This document shows positions 5,533 through 5,833 of a DNA stretch of 5,833 nucleotides, one piece after another. A program made the translations under genes and the position numbers. This DNA is from Alphaproteobacteria bacterium MarineAlpha3_Bin4 (lineage in GTDB: Bacteria; Pseudomonadota; Alphaproteobacteria; Rhodospirillales; Casp-alpha2). Where the stretch lies: positions 1 through 5,833 of the forward strand of contig PTLJ01000107.1 of the NCBI GenBank assembly GCA_002938045.1, written 5' to 3'. Numbering within the stretch: the stretch's first letter is position 1; every line of letters begins with the position of its first letter. The notes below the pieces were generated by a model. That model did not search any database and had not been told where the DNA came from. It saw only the letters and a list, made by a program, of their open reading frames with translations.

Positions 5533-5833
5533 CTAACTCACTCAACATTATTGAAGAACACGATAAATTTCCGAAAAATTACACTAAATGACCTCGATGA
5601 AAAAGAACAGGCAGCGCTCAATGTCAATTATTAAGGCTTTCTCCGAGAAGAAATTCTACGGCGGGATGATCAACACGTTTGGGTCGTCCAGTTTGCCATC
5701 CTAGCGGATGGCCTTGCTGAATTTGGAGACATTCATGTCCCACACGGCCAATTGTAGATGACGATTCTGGGTGCTCGCTATGGACCAAGCGTTGACCTTC
5801 TGTCCACTCGTTGGCGATGTTGAGTCTTGATGA
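5533..5833. other. Region without an assignable gene; upstream of the regulator
   Basis: About 300 bp separate the regulator start from the window edge. Positions 5533-5640 are AT-rich and probably hold the minus-strand promoter. A perfect TTGACA lies at 5622-5627 (minus), but the hexamers 16-18 bp downstream are T-rich and poor as -10 boxes. From 5624 to 5833 the minus strand has a stop-free frame of 69 codons running off the edge, with no recognised product. A 27-codon plus-strand frame at 5621-5704, with CAGG upstream, is too short to support. No perfect CRP or FNR palindrome was found. Confidence 0.5.

Noticed and set aside
5621..5704. 27-codon plus-strand frame with CAGG upstream
   Set aside because: It is too short, has no recognisable content and sits in the likely promoter region of the minus-strand regulator.

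Overview
The window looks like a chromosomal segment from a Gram-negative bacterium, most likely a pseudomonadote and possibly an alphaproteobacterium. This rests on a four-gene glutamate/aspartate ABC importer in the enterobacterial gltIJKL order, moderate-to-high GC, and a CRP-type regulator. No taxon can be fixed from the sequence alone.

Layout. Positions 1-337 form an unusual 5' zone. A 66-bp sequence occurs twice as an exact direct repeat (1-66 and 272-337). The copies are separated by 205 bp of unrelated DNA that carries a short coding-like stretch with no recognised function. The second copy supplies the ribosome-binding site, start codon and first ten codons of the substrate-binding protein gene. 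Positions 307-3445 (+) hold the importer: binding protein (gltI-like), an 11-bp intercistronic hairpin, two permeases (gltJ- and gltK-like) and the ATPase (gltL-like), the last three tightly packed. Positions 3477-5532 (-) hold a convergent pair: a CRP/FNR-family regulator followed by a SelA-like fold-type-I PLP enzyme. Positions 5533-5833 contain no gene I can identify and probably include the promoter region of the minus-strand pair.

How the genes may work together. In characterised relatives, the periplasmic protein captures glutamate or aspartate, the two permeases form the channel and the ATPase drives import. The neighbouring PLP enzyme could act on an imported amino acid, and the CRP-like protein, which keeps cyclic-nucleotide-binding residues, could control one or both units. 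That link is inferred from proximity only.

Main oddity. The binding protein keeps every ligand-contact position I can recognise but has no signal peptide. Its homology to mature GltI starts just downstream of the point where the 66-bp repeat ends. The native 5' end therefore seems to have been replaced by the repeat, through genuine rearrangement or an assembly or amplification chimera.
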